A DNA stretch of 64,000 nucleotides, taken from WLND01 sp040398845. Lineage in GTDB: Bacteria; Actinomycetota; Actinomycetes; S36-B12. Below the pieces are notes generated by a model, which searched no databases, was not told the origin of the DNA, and was given only the letters and a program-made list of their open reading frames with translations. This document shows positions 37,567 to 45,712 of this stretch, in pieces. The DNA lies in assembly GCA_040398845.1 (NCBI GenBank), contig JBBATH010000001.1, forward strand, positions 412,222 to 476,221, read 5' to 3'. Within the stretch, counting starts at the first letter, position 1; the number at the start of each line of letters is the position of its first letter. Made by a program: the position numbers and the translations under genes.

Positions 37567-38637
37567 TCACCGCTCATCAAGCCCAGCGAGGATGGTGCGC
37601 GTCACTTCGGCGGTGTCTGCGGTGCCCTGGAGGTCGGCGGTACGTGTTGCTGGGAGCAGAAGTGAGGCCTCAATTGAGCGCATGATGGCTGCCGCGGGCT
37701 CCGGATGGCCGAGGTGCTCGAGCATCAGCGCACCTGACCAGATGGCCGCGACGGGATTTGCGATCCCGCGCCCAGCGATATCAGGTGCGGATCCGTGCAC
37801 GGGTTCGAACATGGAGGGGAACAGTCGCTCCGGATTCAGATTTGCCGAGGCCGCGACGCCGAGACTGCCCACCGTGGCAGCCGCGAGGTCGGACAGGATG
37901 TCGCCGAAGAGATTTGAGGCCACGACGACGTCGAATTCATGCGGACGCTGCACCATCTCGGCAGCGAGGGCGTCGATAAGGACCTTGCGCAGAGTGGTTC
38001 CCGGATAGTCGGTGGAAACCTCCGCGACAACTTCATCCCAGAACGGCATTGTGTGGATGATCCCGTTGGACTTCGTAGCCGACGTGACGTGGCGGCGGCG
38101 TTTGGCCGCCTGGTCGAAGGCGAATCGCGCCACCCGCTCGATACCGACTCTCGTGAAGATGTTTTCCTGGAGTGCGAATTCACGCTCGGTGCCGCGTCCG
38201 TATCGGCCACCGATCTCCGAGTACTCGCCCTCGGTGTTTTCCCGAACGATGACCATATCGACGATTGCGCCTTCAGGAAGTCTGACCCGCGGCTCAACTC
38301 CTTCGAACTGACGTACCGGCCGAAGGTTCACGTACTGGTCGAATGCTCGCCTGATGGGGATGAGGAGTCCCCAGAGGGACTCGTGGTCGGGAACGTCGAT
38401 GCGACCGACGGCCCCGAGGAAGACCGCGTCATGCTGGCGAAGGCGCTCGATGCCGTCGACAGGCATCATGGTGCCCGCCTGGACGAGGTGGCCGCAGCCC
38501 CAGTCGAGCCACGTCCAGTCAATACGGATCCCAGACATGGCACCTGCTCGCTCGAGGACCTGTGTTGCCGCAGGCAGCACCTCGTTGCCAATGCCGTCGC
38601 CAGGGATTGCGGCGATCGTGAGCGTACGGTCAGCCAT
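37567..38637 (-). CDS. Tartrate dehydrogenase / D-malate dehydrogenase (decarboxylating)
   Basis: 356 aa, an NAD-dependent beta-decarboxylating dehydrogenase of the LeuB/Icd superfamily (IAAIPGDGIGNEVLPAA). The substrate region SLWGLLIPIRRAFDQYVNLRPVRQFEGV and VIVRENTEGEYSEIGGR follow the tartrate/D-malate dehydrogenase (TtuC/DmlA) pattern, not 3-isopropylmalate dehydrogenase. D-malate would give pyruvate and CO2. ATG at 38637 is preferred (an SD-like AAGGTGG lies upstream); 38649 is possible. It overlaps the end of the gentisate dioxygenase gene by 8 nt, so the two are translationally coupled. Confidence 0.87.
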   Translation of the reverse strand: MADRTLTIAAIPGDGIGNEVLPAATQVLERAGAMSGIRIDWTWLDWGCGHLVQAGTMMPVDGIERLRQHDAVFLGAVGRIDVPDHESLWGLLIPIRRAFDQYVNLRPVRQFEGVEPRVRLPEGAIVDMVIVRENTEGEYSEIGGRYGRGTEREFALQENIFTRVGIERVARFAFDQAAKRRRHVTSATKSNGIIHTMPFWDEVVAEVSTDYPGTTLRKVLIDALAAEMVQRPHEFDVVVASNLFGDILSDLAAATVGSLGVAASANLNPERLFPSMFEPVHGSAPDIAGRGIANPVAAIWSGALMLEHLGHPEPAAAIMRSIEASLLLPATRTADLQGTADTAEVTRTILAGLDER

Positions 38638-39751
38638 GGGCGGGTCCACCTTGGCCGATGTCCTGGTGGCCGCCGTGTGCGTCCATTGCCTCCTCCGCGT
38701 GCAGATCGAGGGCGGCGATCATCGGGAAGTCATTGAAGGAGAACAGGCAGGCATCTCCCTCGGGATCGTCGTTGGCGTGCTCATGCCAAGCCCAGGACGG
38801 TACGCAGAAGATGTCGTGCTCCTTCCAATCAAATCTGCGGCCGGCGATGATGGAGTGGCCACGTCCTTTCGCGACGTGGTAGATAACTGATCCGGTATGT
38901 CGATGTGCAAGGGTCGCTTGAGATGGCTGGAGCAACTGCATATGGGCGCCCATGGTCGGCATGACTGATCCACCCGTGTGCGGGTTCACGTATTCCATGA
39001 TCACGCCGTCGTACGGGGTGCCCTCGCTCACTCTCGCGAGGTTGACGAGGGCGTCATAGGTGCGATCCCATGGGTAGGCGAGCAGGGGAGAGTAGCGCTT
39101 GGTCCACGGTCGGCCGTCAGGCTTGAGGATGCCGCTGCCGTGCTCGAGAAGCGAGGTGTTCACGACCTTGCCGGGGATCTGGTGAAGGTCCGGGTGCACC
39201 TCGTAGAAGTTCGAATCGAGGGCATTGACGAGCGGAATATCCAGGCCGTCCTGCCAGATGACCTGCGTGGACGATGACTCATTGCCGTGCTCGTGCCAAG
39301 TGCCCTTCGGAGTGATGGCGAAGTCATTCGGGCCCACCTTCAGGCGGTCTCCATTCACGATGGTCCAGGCACCCTCACCCTCGATGACGAAGCGAAGGGC
39401 CGCGGCGGCATGGCGGTGCGCGGTCATCGATTCACCGGGGTTCATGATCTGCAGGCCGCTGTAGAGCAGTCCGACGGCAGCGGAGACATCACGGCGCTCA
39501 TCATTGACGAGGTAGACCACCCGCCGCCCTGCGTCATCTCCGGTGACGAGGGTCGCTGACTCGATGACAAGCGGGCGGAGTTCCTCGTAGCGCCAGTGCA
39601 TCGGGATGGAGCGGGGCTGGGGAAACCAGGGCTCGATCTCATTCGCGACGGTCCAAAGGGCGCCGGAGCCATGCTTCGAAAGACGCGCGTAGTACTCCTC
39701 GAGTTCCGGGGTCGACTGCACCTTGGAGCGGCCGATGACGTCCTCGATCAT
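38630..39751 (-). CDS. Gentisate 1,2-dioxygenase (bicupin)
   Basis: 373 aa. It would open the ring of gentisate to maleylpyruvate using Fe(II) and O2. Two cupin domains each keep their metal-site histidines: H112, H114, H153, H155 in the first, and H283, H285, H323, H325 in the second (HRHTGSVIYHV...VPSWAWHEH, typical of gentisate dioxygenases). 1-Hydroxy-2-naphthoate or salicylate dioxygenases of the same family cannot be excluded. ATG at 39751 has an SD GGAGGA. It is the first gene of the minus-strand operon, divergent from the nitrilase. Confidence 0.86.
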   Translation of the reverse strand: MIEDVIGRSKVQSTPELEEYYARLSKHGSGALWTVANEIEPWFPQPRSIPMHWRYEELRPLVIESATLVTGDDAGRRVVYLVNDERRDVSAAVGLLYSGLQIMNPGESMTAHRHAAAALRFVIEGEGAWTIVNGDRLKVGPNDFAITPKGTWHEHGNESSSTQVIWQDGLDIPLVNALDSNFYEVHPDLHQIPGKVVNTSLLEHGSGILKPDGRPWTKRYSPLLAYPWDRTYDALVNLARVSEGTPYDGVIMEYVNPHTGGSVMPTMGAHMQLLQPSQATLAHRHTGSVIYHVAKGRGHSIIAGRRFDWKEHDIFCVPSWAWHEHANDDPEGDACLFSFNDFPMIAALDLHAEEAMDAHGGHQDIGQGGPAHG

Positions 39752-39897
39752 GTGATGTCCTCCATCATCGCCTTCCGCTGGACCTCCCACGAGCCCCCAA
39801 GGACTGCAGTTTCTCCAGCACGGGGAATATTGATCGAATGCTAGTGTTCGGGCCGACGGAGGGCGACTGTGAACCCGAAGAATTGAGGTGACGTCAC
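39752..39897. promoter_or_regulatory. Divergent promoter region with palindrome GTGACGTCAC
   Basis: 146 nt separate the gentisate dioxygenase (minus) and nitrilase (plus) start codons. A perfect 10-bp palindrome GTGACGTCAC occupies 39888-39897, immediately before the nitrilase GTG, where a bound protein would block initiation. An AT-rich patch (GGAATATTGATC, 39825-39836) and TAGTGT (39842-39847) are possible promoter parts. No regulator gene is nearby. Confidence 0.5.
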
Positions 39898-40911
39898 GTG
39901 ATCCATTACGCGCGGTTCACCGCTGCTGCAGTTCAGGCGGCGCCCGTTTACCTCGATACTGCGGCGACCGTCGAAAAGGCCTGCGGGCTCATTGCCGAGG
40001 CAGCCGAGAGCGGCGCGCGACTCATCGTCTTCCCCGAGGTGTTTGTCCCGGGATATCCCTACTGGAATTGGACGATGACCCCGGGCAAGGGCAGTCCGTG
40101 GTTCGAGCGCCTGTTTCGGTCCGCCATCGATATTCCGGGCCCCGAGGTCGATGCGCTCCGTGCTGCCGCTCGGGGTGCGGGAGCGCAGGTCGTCATCGGA
40201 GTGAACGAGCGCGACCCGTTCTCGATGGGGACCCTCTACAACTCGCTCCTGTTTATCGGGGGTGACGGAGAGCTGCTGGGGGTACATCGCAAACTCGTGC
40301 CCACGTGGGCGGAGAAGCTCACCTGGGCCGGTGGCGACGGAAGCTCACTGCGGGTCTACGACACCGCGACGGGACGGATCGGGGGCCTCGCTTGCGGGGA
40401 GAACACCAACACCCTCGCACGTTTCACGCTCCTCGCTCAAGGTGAGAACGTGCACTGTGCGACGTACATCTCCCTGCCGACCGCGCCACCTGACTACGAC
40501 ATGGTCGAGGCGATCAAGGTTCGAGCCGCGGCGCACTCCTTCGAAGGCAAGGTTTTCACGGTCGTCGCCTGCTCATCGATCAGTCCGGAGATGGTCGATC
40601 TCGTCGCTCACGATGATGAGTCCAAGGCCATGCTCGAACGGAGGAACTCGGCATTCAGTGGAGTATTCGGCCCAGACGGCCGGCTGATAACTCAGCCGCT
40701 CATCGATGTTGAGGGCATCGTCTACGCCGATATTGACCTCAACAAGTGCATCCAACCCAAGCAGATGCACGACATCATCGGCCACTACAACCGGTTCGAC
40801 GTGTTCCAGTTGCACGTCAACCGGACCCCCCAGTCGCGGGTGGTGTTCACCGAGACCATTGAGCGACCCCTGAACACATCACCAAGTGCGCCAGCACTCA
40901 CCGAGCCGTAG
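39898..40911 (+). CDS. Nitrilase (aliphatic/aryl nitrile aminohydrolase)
   Basis: 337 aa, of the carbon-nitrogen hydrolase superfamily. The catalytic triad is visible: Glu47 in FPEVFVPGYPYW, Lys132 in VHRKLVPTWAEK and Cys166 in GGLACGENTNTLARFTLLAQGE. The ACGENTN context and the length indicate a true nitrilase (nitrile to acid plus ammonia), including arylacetonitrilases. GTG start at 39898. It is the first gene of a plus-strand pair, 65 nt before a FAH-family hydrolase and divergent from gentisate dioxygenase, so its acid product may enter the aromatic route here. Confidence 0.9.
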   Translation: MIHYARFTAAAVQAAPVYLDTAATVEKACGLIAEAAESGARLIVFPEVFVPGYPYWNWTMTPGKGSPWFERLFRSAIDIPGPEVDALRAAARGAGAQVVIGVNERDPFSMGTLYNSLLFIGGDGELLGVHRKLVPTWAEKLTWAGGDGSSLRVYDTATGRIGGLACGENTNTLARFTLLAQGENVHCATYISLPTAPPDYDMVEAIKVRAAAHSFEGKVFTVVACSSISPEMVDLVAHDDESKAMLERRNSAFSGVFGPDGRLITQPLIDVEGIVYADIDLNKCIQPKQMHDIIGHYNRFDVFQLHVNRTPQSRVVFTETIERPLNTSPSAPALTEP

Positions 40912-40976
40912 TCGACTGCGCCAAAGGAACCTGTGACGAACCCGTCCCAATCCCAACCCGATCACCAAGGAGCGAC

Positions 40977-41879
40977 ATGCGATTCGTCACCTTCAGCACG
41001 GCACCAGATGGCCCGTCAATCCTCGGGCTCGTGACCGGGGAGGATGTCGTCGATCTCCGGGCGGGCCTTGAGGGCCTTGTTGACGTTCCGGTTCGCCTCA
41101 TCGACTACGTGGCTGCAGGACCCGAGTTACATGCGCAGGTGGCGTCTGCGGTAGCGAAGAAGGGGACATGGCCCGACGGCGTCACCTTTTCACTTGCCGG
41201 CGTCACCCTGCGGGCGCCACTTCGCCCCGGAAAGGTCGTCGGAGTCGGGCTCAACTACGTCGAGCATGTCGAGGAGTCGAGTCGGACCCTGGACACTGCC
41301 AAGGAGCTCCCGACCCGTCCGGTGCTCTTCAGTAAGCCGGGCACTGCGGTGGTGGGCCCGGGGGAGCCGATCCAGCACAACGCGACGATGACCGAGCAGC
41401 TGGACTGGGAGTGCGAGCTTGCCGTGGTCATCGGGCGGCCGGCCCGCAAGGTCCCGGAGTCCGAGGCCCTCGACTACGTGTTTGGATACAGCATTATCAA
41501 CGACATCAGCGCCCGCGATCAACGACGTTCGGGCCAGTGGTTCTTCTCCAAGGGCCAGGACAGCTACGCGCCTTTTGGGCCGATGATCGTCACGACGGAT
41601 GAGATCACTGACCCGCATACCCTTCGGCTCACCTTGACGGTGAACGGCGACCAGCGGCAGGACGGCAACTCGCGCAACATGCTCTTCAAGATCCCGACCC
41701 TCATTGCTGACATTACCTCCGGGGTCACCCTAGAGCCTGGGGATGTCATTGCAACCGGGTCACCCCAGGGTGTCGGAGCGGCAATGGACCCGCCGACCTT
41801 CCTCCAGCCGGGCGATGTTGTGGCGTGCACGATTGAAAGAATCGGCACCCTAACGAACCCGGTAGTAGCAGTAAACTAA
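40977..41879 (+). CDS. Fumarylacetoacetate-hydrolase family protein (fumaryl- or maleylpyruvate hydrolase candidate)
   Basis: 300 aa. The FAH fold core starts near residue 80 (KVVGVGLNYVEHVEES), with metal-binding acidic residues in EQLDWECELAVVIGRPARKV and the substrate region YSIINDISARDQRR...FFSKGQDSYAPFGPMIVT. The SD AAGGAG stands before the ATG. Members hydrolyse beta-diketo acids such as fumarylpyruvate, maleylpyruvate or acylpyruvates. Next to gentisate dioxygenase the likely substrate is the ring-cleavage product. No maleylpyruvate isomerase is seen in the window. Confidence 0.86.
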   Translation: MRFVTFSTAPDGPSILGLVTGEDVVDLRAGLEGLVDVPVRLIDYVAAGPELHAQVASAVAKKGTWPDGVTFSLAGVTLRAPLRPGKVVGVGLNYVEHVEESSRTLDTAKELPTRPVLFSKPGTAVVGPGEPIQHNATMTEQLDWECELAVVIGRPARKVPESEALDYVFGYSIINDISARDQRRSGQWFFSKGQDSYAPFGPMIVTTDEITDPHTLRLTLTVNGDQRQDGNSRNMLFKIPTLIADITSGVTLEPGDVIATGSPQGVGAAMDPPTFLQPGDVVACTIERIGTLTNPVVAVN

Positions 41880-41928
41880 CGCCAGCAGCGCCCAGCACCC
41901 TCAACGTCACGACAACCAACCCCAGCGT

Positions 41929-41994
41929 CATTTGAACCAGAATCCGGCTCAAATGGCCGAAAAATTGGTCATTTGAGGGTCATCTTGGTCATTT
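41929..41994 (+). repeat. AGAATCC-loop hairpin and GGTCAT repeats between convergent genes
   Basis: CATTTGAACC (41929-41938) and GGCTCAAATG (41946-41955) form a 10-bp stem with one mismatch around the loop AGAATCC, the same loop as in the element at 19291. Further on CATTTGA recurs at 41970-41976 and can compete for the same TCAAATG arm. TTGGTCATTT occurs at 41965-41974 and 41985-41994 (20-bp period), and GGTCAT three times in all. The element lies in the 175-nt gap between the convergent FAH and MBL genes, where a bidirectional terminator would be expected. No long T tract is present. Confidence 0.7.
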
Positions 41995-42054
41995 CGTCCA
42001 GGACCACTCCGTAAGCTCCGTTGATTGTCCCGGACACTGCTCAGCAGTCCGCCG

Positions 42055-42684
42055 CTACGAACCGCGAGCTATCCAGGCGTCGATGTTGTCGGCGGCCTCG
42101 GCGAGCGTGGTCGAATCGCCGTGGCCGGTGTGGACGACCGTGTCGCGTGGCAGGACGAGAAGCTGGTCCCGAATCGAATCTATGAGGGTTGCGAAGTCGC
42201 TGAATGACCTGCCCGTCGCACCCGGCCCGCCGGCGAACAGGGTGTCTCCGCTGAACAGCACACCGAGTTGCGGTGAGTAGAAGCAGCAGGCGCCCGGGGC
42301 ATGGCCGGGCGTATGAACTACCCGGATCTCCGTGCCGGCGACGGTGATGACCTGACCGTCGGTGAGGGTTCCGGTGAAACGCCGAGTGGGGTGGGTGAGA
42401 ACCCAGATGGGCTCATCCGCCGGGTGAAGGAGGATCGGGGCCCCGGTAGCGTCGGCCAACTCGGGGGCAAACCGCACGTGATCGTCATGCGCGTGAGTGC
42501 AGGCGATGGCAATGACTCGCCGACCTGCGATGACCGACAGGATCGTGTCCAGGTCATGTGGTGCATCTATCACCAGACATTCGAGATCATCGCCGATGAC
42601 CCATACGTTGTTGTCGACGTTAAATGTCACGCCGTCCAAGGAGAAGGTGCCGGACGTAACCGCGTGGTCGATGCGGATGGTCAT
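42055..42684 (-). CDS. MBL-fold hydrolase paired with mycothiol formaldehyde dehydrogenase
   Basis: 209 aa. The metallo-beta-lactamase motif THAHDDH (His64, His66, Asp68, His69), HTPGHAPG and SGDTLF give a two-metal hydrolase of the glyoxalase II type. Its ATG overlaps the stop of the mycothiol dehydrogenase gene (ATGA). The same pairing exists in mycobacteria. Likely role (inference): hydrolysis of S-formylmycothiol to formate and mycothiol, completing formaldehyde removal. Confidence 0.88.
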   Translation of the reverse strand: MTIRIDHAVTSGTFSLDGVTFNVDNNVWVIGDDLECLVIDAPHDLDTILSVIAGRRVIAIACTHAHDDHVRFAPELADATGAPILLHPADEPIWVLTHPTRRFTGTLTDGQVITVAGTEIRVVHTPGHAPGACCFYSPQLGVLFSGDTLFAGGPGATGRSFSDFATLIDSIRDQLLVLPRDTVVHTGHGDSTTLAEAADNIDAWIARGS

Positions 42685-43769
42685 GGGAGGAGCACCACCG
42701 AGCGCAGCACATCGCCATCATGCATCTTCGAGAACGCGTTCTCGATTGAGTCGAGGGCGATCTCTTCGGTCACGAACCGGTCGAGGGGGAGCCGGCCTTG
42801 AAGATAAAGGTCGATGAGCATCGGGAAGTCTCGACTGGGTAGGCAATCCCCGTACCAACTGGACTTAAGTGACCCGCCACGGCCGAACACGTCAATGAGT
42901 GGCAGGTCGATTCGTTGATCGGGCATCGGTACTCCGACGAGTACGACGGTTCCGGCGAGGTCACGTGCGTAGAACGCCTGGGTCCAGGTTTGGGGCGTCC
43001 CGACTGCGTCGATGACGACGTCGGCTCCGAATCCATTGGTGACCTCACGGATGGCCTCGACCACGTCGCATTCCTTCGCGTTTACGGTGTGGGTGGCCCC
43101 AAACTCTCGGGCGATGTGCAATTTGCGGTCGTCGATATCGACGGCGACGATGCGGGTTGCGCCGGCGAGGGTTGCGCCTGCAATTGCTGCCGCCCCGACT
43201 CCGCCGCATCCGATAACGGCGACTGAGTCACCGCGAGTGACGCCCCCGGTGTTGATGGCGGCTCCGAGCCCGGCCATGACACCGCAGCCGAGCAGGCCCG
43301 CCACCGCCGGCGGAGCAAGGGGACTCACCTTGGTGCACTGGCCGGCGTGAACGAGGGTCTTCTCAACGAAGGCGCCGATGCCGAGCGCTGGCGAGAGGGG
43401 CGTACCGTCCTCCAGACGCATCTTTTGTGTCGCGTTGTGGGTCGCGAAGCACAGGTGCGGCTTGCCACGGAGGCAGGCGCGGCATTGCCCGCACACGGCC
43501 CGCCAGTTGAGCACGACGTAGTCGCCGGGCTGAATGTCAGTGACACCTGCTCCGACCTCCTCGACGATTCCGGCTGCCTCGTGGCCGAGGAGGAACGGGA
43601 AGTCTTGGTTGATGCCGCCCTCTCGATAATGCAGGTCGGTATGGCAGACGCCACAGGCTTGAATCCGAACGACAGCCTCGCCTGGGCCCGGGTTTGGGAC
43701 AATGATGGTCGCGAGTTCGACCGGTGCGCCAGCGCTCCGTGCTATCACGCCTTGAACTGAATGAACCAT
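42681..43769 (-). CDS. mscR: S-(hydroxymethyl)mycothiol dehydrogenase
   Basis: 362 aa, a zinc-dependent class III-like alcohol dehydrogenase. The catalytic zinc region is CGVCHTDLHYREGG...GHEAAG, the structural zinc cysteines are in CGQCRACLRGKPHLC, and the NAD-binding GCGGVGAAAIAGA with a following Asp (VAVDIDD) indicates NAD+. It oxidises the formaldehyde-mycothiol adduct. The ATG at 43769 gives the family N-terminus MVHSVQGVIARS; the frame is open to 43826. Adjacent MBL hydrolase supports the call. Nitrosomycothiol reductase activity is known for the family. Confidence 0.9.
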   Translation of the reverse strand: MVHSVQGVIARSAGAPVELATIIVPNPGPGEAVVRIQACGVCHTDLHYREGGINQDFPFLLGHEAAGIVEEVGAGVTDIQPGDYVVLNWRAVCGQCRACLRGKPHLCFATHNATQKMRLEDGTPLSPALGIGAFVEKTLVHAGQCTKVSPLAPPAVAGLLGCGVMAGLGAAINTGGVTRGDSVAVIGCGGVGAAAIAGATLAGATRIVAVDIDDRKLHIAREFGATHTVNAKECDVVEAIREVTNGFGADVVIDAVGTPQTWTQAFYARDLAGTVVLVGVPMPDQRIDLPLIDVFGRGGSLKSSWYGDCLPSRDFPMLIDLYLQGRLPLDRFVTEEIALDSIENAFSKMHDGDVLRSVVLLP

Positions 43770-43853
43770 GATGCCAATGCCCCTTCTGTTCGCCGAGCCC
43801 GCAGCGGCGCCATCGGCTTGAGTCATGAGTATCTCAGTGGGCCGGCGACTGAG

Positions 43854-45044
43854 TCAGTCGATGATGATTCCGCGGCGAAGTCGCATGATCGGGGGAAGTT
43901 GTCCAGCACAGACAATCGCGAGCAGGACATAGACGACGGCCCATGAACCCGACCACTGGAGAACGATGCCAGTCAGCAGGGGACCGAGTGCTGCGACGAG
44001 AAAGGTGACGGAGAATGCCATGGCAGTCAGGCGGGCTGAGGATGCGGCGTCGCGCGAATACTCGCTCAGCATTGCGAGGGCGATCGTGAACCCGCCACTA
44101 TGCGAGAGCCCGAAGGCCATGAGAACGACGATGGGGAGCGCGTTCGGCGCGACACCAATGAGAAGGAGTGCTGCAGTCGACACAACAACAGTCGAGGCGA
44201 ACAGGGTGCGACGTGCGGAGATGCGCTGGGCAATCGGCGGCAGGAGGAGCGCCGCCACGATCTGGGCAACCGAGAACAGGCCGAAGAGAACGCCGCCCTC
44301 GATCGGAGTCCAACCGCGATCGTCATATGAAGGCGCGAGCCAGGCGATGGCACTGTAGAAGACGACGGAGTTCAATGTCAGGTAGGCGGTGAGGGCCCAA
44401 GCGTTCGCATCACGCCACGGTAGGGCTCGCAGGCTCACCGAGCTCTGTTCGTTGCGGGGGCCATGGCTGGGCAGGTAGGGCTTCTCGACGATCGTCCACA
44501 GGAGCCATGCCAAGGCGGCTGGAATGGCCCACACGGCGAGGGCGATCGTCCATGAGCCGGTGAGCTCTGCGATCGGGACGGTGAGCGCCGCACCGACGGT
44601 TGCGCCCGTGAACATAGAGGCTGTCCAAAGACCGGTGGCCATCCCAAGTGAGTCAGGAACCTCTTCCCTGATGATCCCGGGCACTAAGCCCGCGGCAAGG
44701 GCGATGCCGATTCCGGCGAGGAGGGCGGACACTGGCAGCACACCAGGTGTGCCCCCCGCGAGACGGGTGCCCATTGCGATGACGAGAAGTGCCATGGCGA
44801 GCCATACGGTCTGCGAGCGGCCGAGTCGGCGCGAGATCGCCGGCACTGCGAGGGCGAACGCCCCCATGGCTATGACGGGCAGGGTGGTAAGTGCTCCGAC
44901 CGCGATGTCGTTCATGCCGGTCGCCCGCTGAATGTCGACCACGACGGTCGGAACACTTGTGAGTGCAGTCCGCAGATTGAAGGCAACGAGCGCGATGGCG
45001 GAGAGCAGCAGAATTTGCTCGCGCCGCATTGAGGTGGCCGTCAC
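43854..45044 (-). CDS. MFS transporter, CynX/NimT-like
   Basis: About 396 aa from GTG at 45044, or 391 from ATG at 45029; the frame is open to 45161 but overlaps the divergent gene. Twelve hydrophobic segments are expected. The N-terminus LLSAIALVAFNLRTALTSVPTVVVDIQRATG matches the cyanate/2-nitroimidazole (CynX/NimT) transporter family. The substrate is unknown; with a nitrilase and aromatic genes some 4 kb away a small organic anion is possible. It is divergent from the SseB gene across only 30 nt. Confidence 0.83.
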   Translation of the reverse strand: MTATSMRREQILLLSAIALVAFNLRTALTSVPTVVVDIQRATGMNDIAVGALTTLPVIAMGAFALAVPAISRRLGRSQTVWLAMALLVIAMGTRLAGGTPGVLPVSALLAGIGIALAAGLVPGIIREEVPDSLGMATGLWTASMFTGATVGAALTVPIAELTGSWTIALAVWAIPAALAWLLWTIVEKPYLPSHGPRNEQSSVSLRALPWRDANAWALTAYLTLNSVVFYSAIAWLAPSYDDRGWTPIEGGVLFGLFSVAQIVAALLLPPIAQRISARRTLFASTVVVSTAALLLIGVAPNALPIVVLMAFGLSHSGGFTIALAMLSEYSRDAASSARLTAMAFSVTFLVAALGPLLTGIVLQWSGSWAVVYVLLAIVCAGQLPPIMRLRRGIIID

Positions 45045-45062
45045 GGCGCAATTGTTGCGGCG

Positions 45063-45074
45063 TAGGCTCAAGCA
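45063..45074 (+). promoter_or_regulatory. Predicted leaderless promoter of the SseB-like gene
   Basis: TAGGCT (45063-45068), then CAAGCA, then ATG at 45075. It lies within the 30-nt gap to the divergent MFS gene, so the two promoters must overlap. No SD is visible. Confidence 0.55.
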
Positions 45075-45581
45075 ATGGACGTAGGGGGTGGCGAATCTCC
45101 CGGAGGTGGACGCACACTTGCAGGCCCGGCCTTCCCGAACGATGACGGAAGTGCTGATCACAGACTCCGTGAGTTGCTTGCACTGCAGCCACCTTCGGCC
45201 ATCGAGCCTGCGGCAATCGAGCTGCTACGCCCATGCCGCCTGCTCGTGGCGGTCGTGGCAGTCGTCGATGAGGTCGACGACGCCGGGGCCGACAAGGGGA
45301 GCCACATGGCGGTGGTGTCCATGATTAGCGCTGCGGGACACAAGGGTCTCCTCGCGTTCACTGGACTGGACTCGATGGCTCGCTGGGATCCTGCGGCAAG
45401 GCCGGTTCCGGTGACGGGCGAGGCTGCGGCGCAGGCTGCGTTGGACGATGGCGCGCAGGCGCTCGTCATCGATGTCCTCGGTCCGGCCCGCGTGGTTGTC
45501 ATGGGGGCAGACCTCGCCAACCTGGCTGCGACCTCATCCAGGCCGTCCACCGAGCGCACAGTCGAGACGTCATTGAGGTGA
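45075..45581 (+). CDS. SseB family protein
   Basis: 168 aa. The N-terminal ~30 residues are Gly/Pro-rich; the rest resembles the SseB N-terminal domain (RLLVAVVAVVDEV..., GLLAFTGLDSMARWDPAARPVPV). This domain occurs in type III enhancer proteins and in many actinobacterial proteins of unknown role, often beside infC. The initiation ATG follows a -10 box by 6 nt, so the mRNA is probably leaderless. Its own function cannot be stated. Confidence 0.75.
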   Translation: MDVGGGESPGGGRTLAGPAFPNDDGSADHRLRELLALQPPSAIEPAAIELLRPCRLLVAVVAVVDEVDDAGADKGSHMAVVSMISAAGHKGLLAFTGLDSMARWDPAARPVPVTGEAAAQAALDDGAQALVIDVLGPARVVVMGADLANLAATSSRPSTERTVETSLR

Positions 45582-45624
45582 TCCCGACAAAGAAGTCGGA
45601 TTCCCGTGTCGCCATATGTTCTGG

Positions 45625-45630
45625 TACTCT
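45625..45630 (+). promoter_or_regulatory. Predicted -10 box of the infC-rpmI-rplT operon
   Basis: TACTCT (45625-45630) preceded by TGG is the best -10 candidate in the 294-nt gap before infC; TTCCCG at 45601-45606 is a weak -35 at 18-nt spacing. Transcription from here would give a leader of about 240 nt. Confidence 0.45.
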
Positions 45631-45712
45631 CCACACTGATTGACTCGGCCTTCGTGGTCGGGTCGCGCAAGCGGAGCCTCGGCTCCCACCCACGAATCGC
45701 CCTGATGCAGGA

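Noticed and set aside
37567..38637. leuB (3-isopropylmalate dehydrogenase)
   Set aside because: The substrate loop follows the tartrate/D-malate pattern (SLWGLL...FDQYVNLRPV), and no leuCD genes are nearby.
37939..38736. 265-codon plus-strand open frame
   Set aside because: Antisense to the tartrate/D-malate dehydrogenase gene; no family features.
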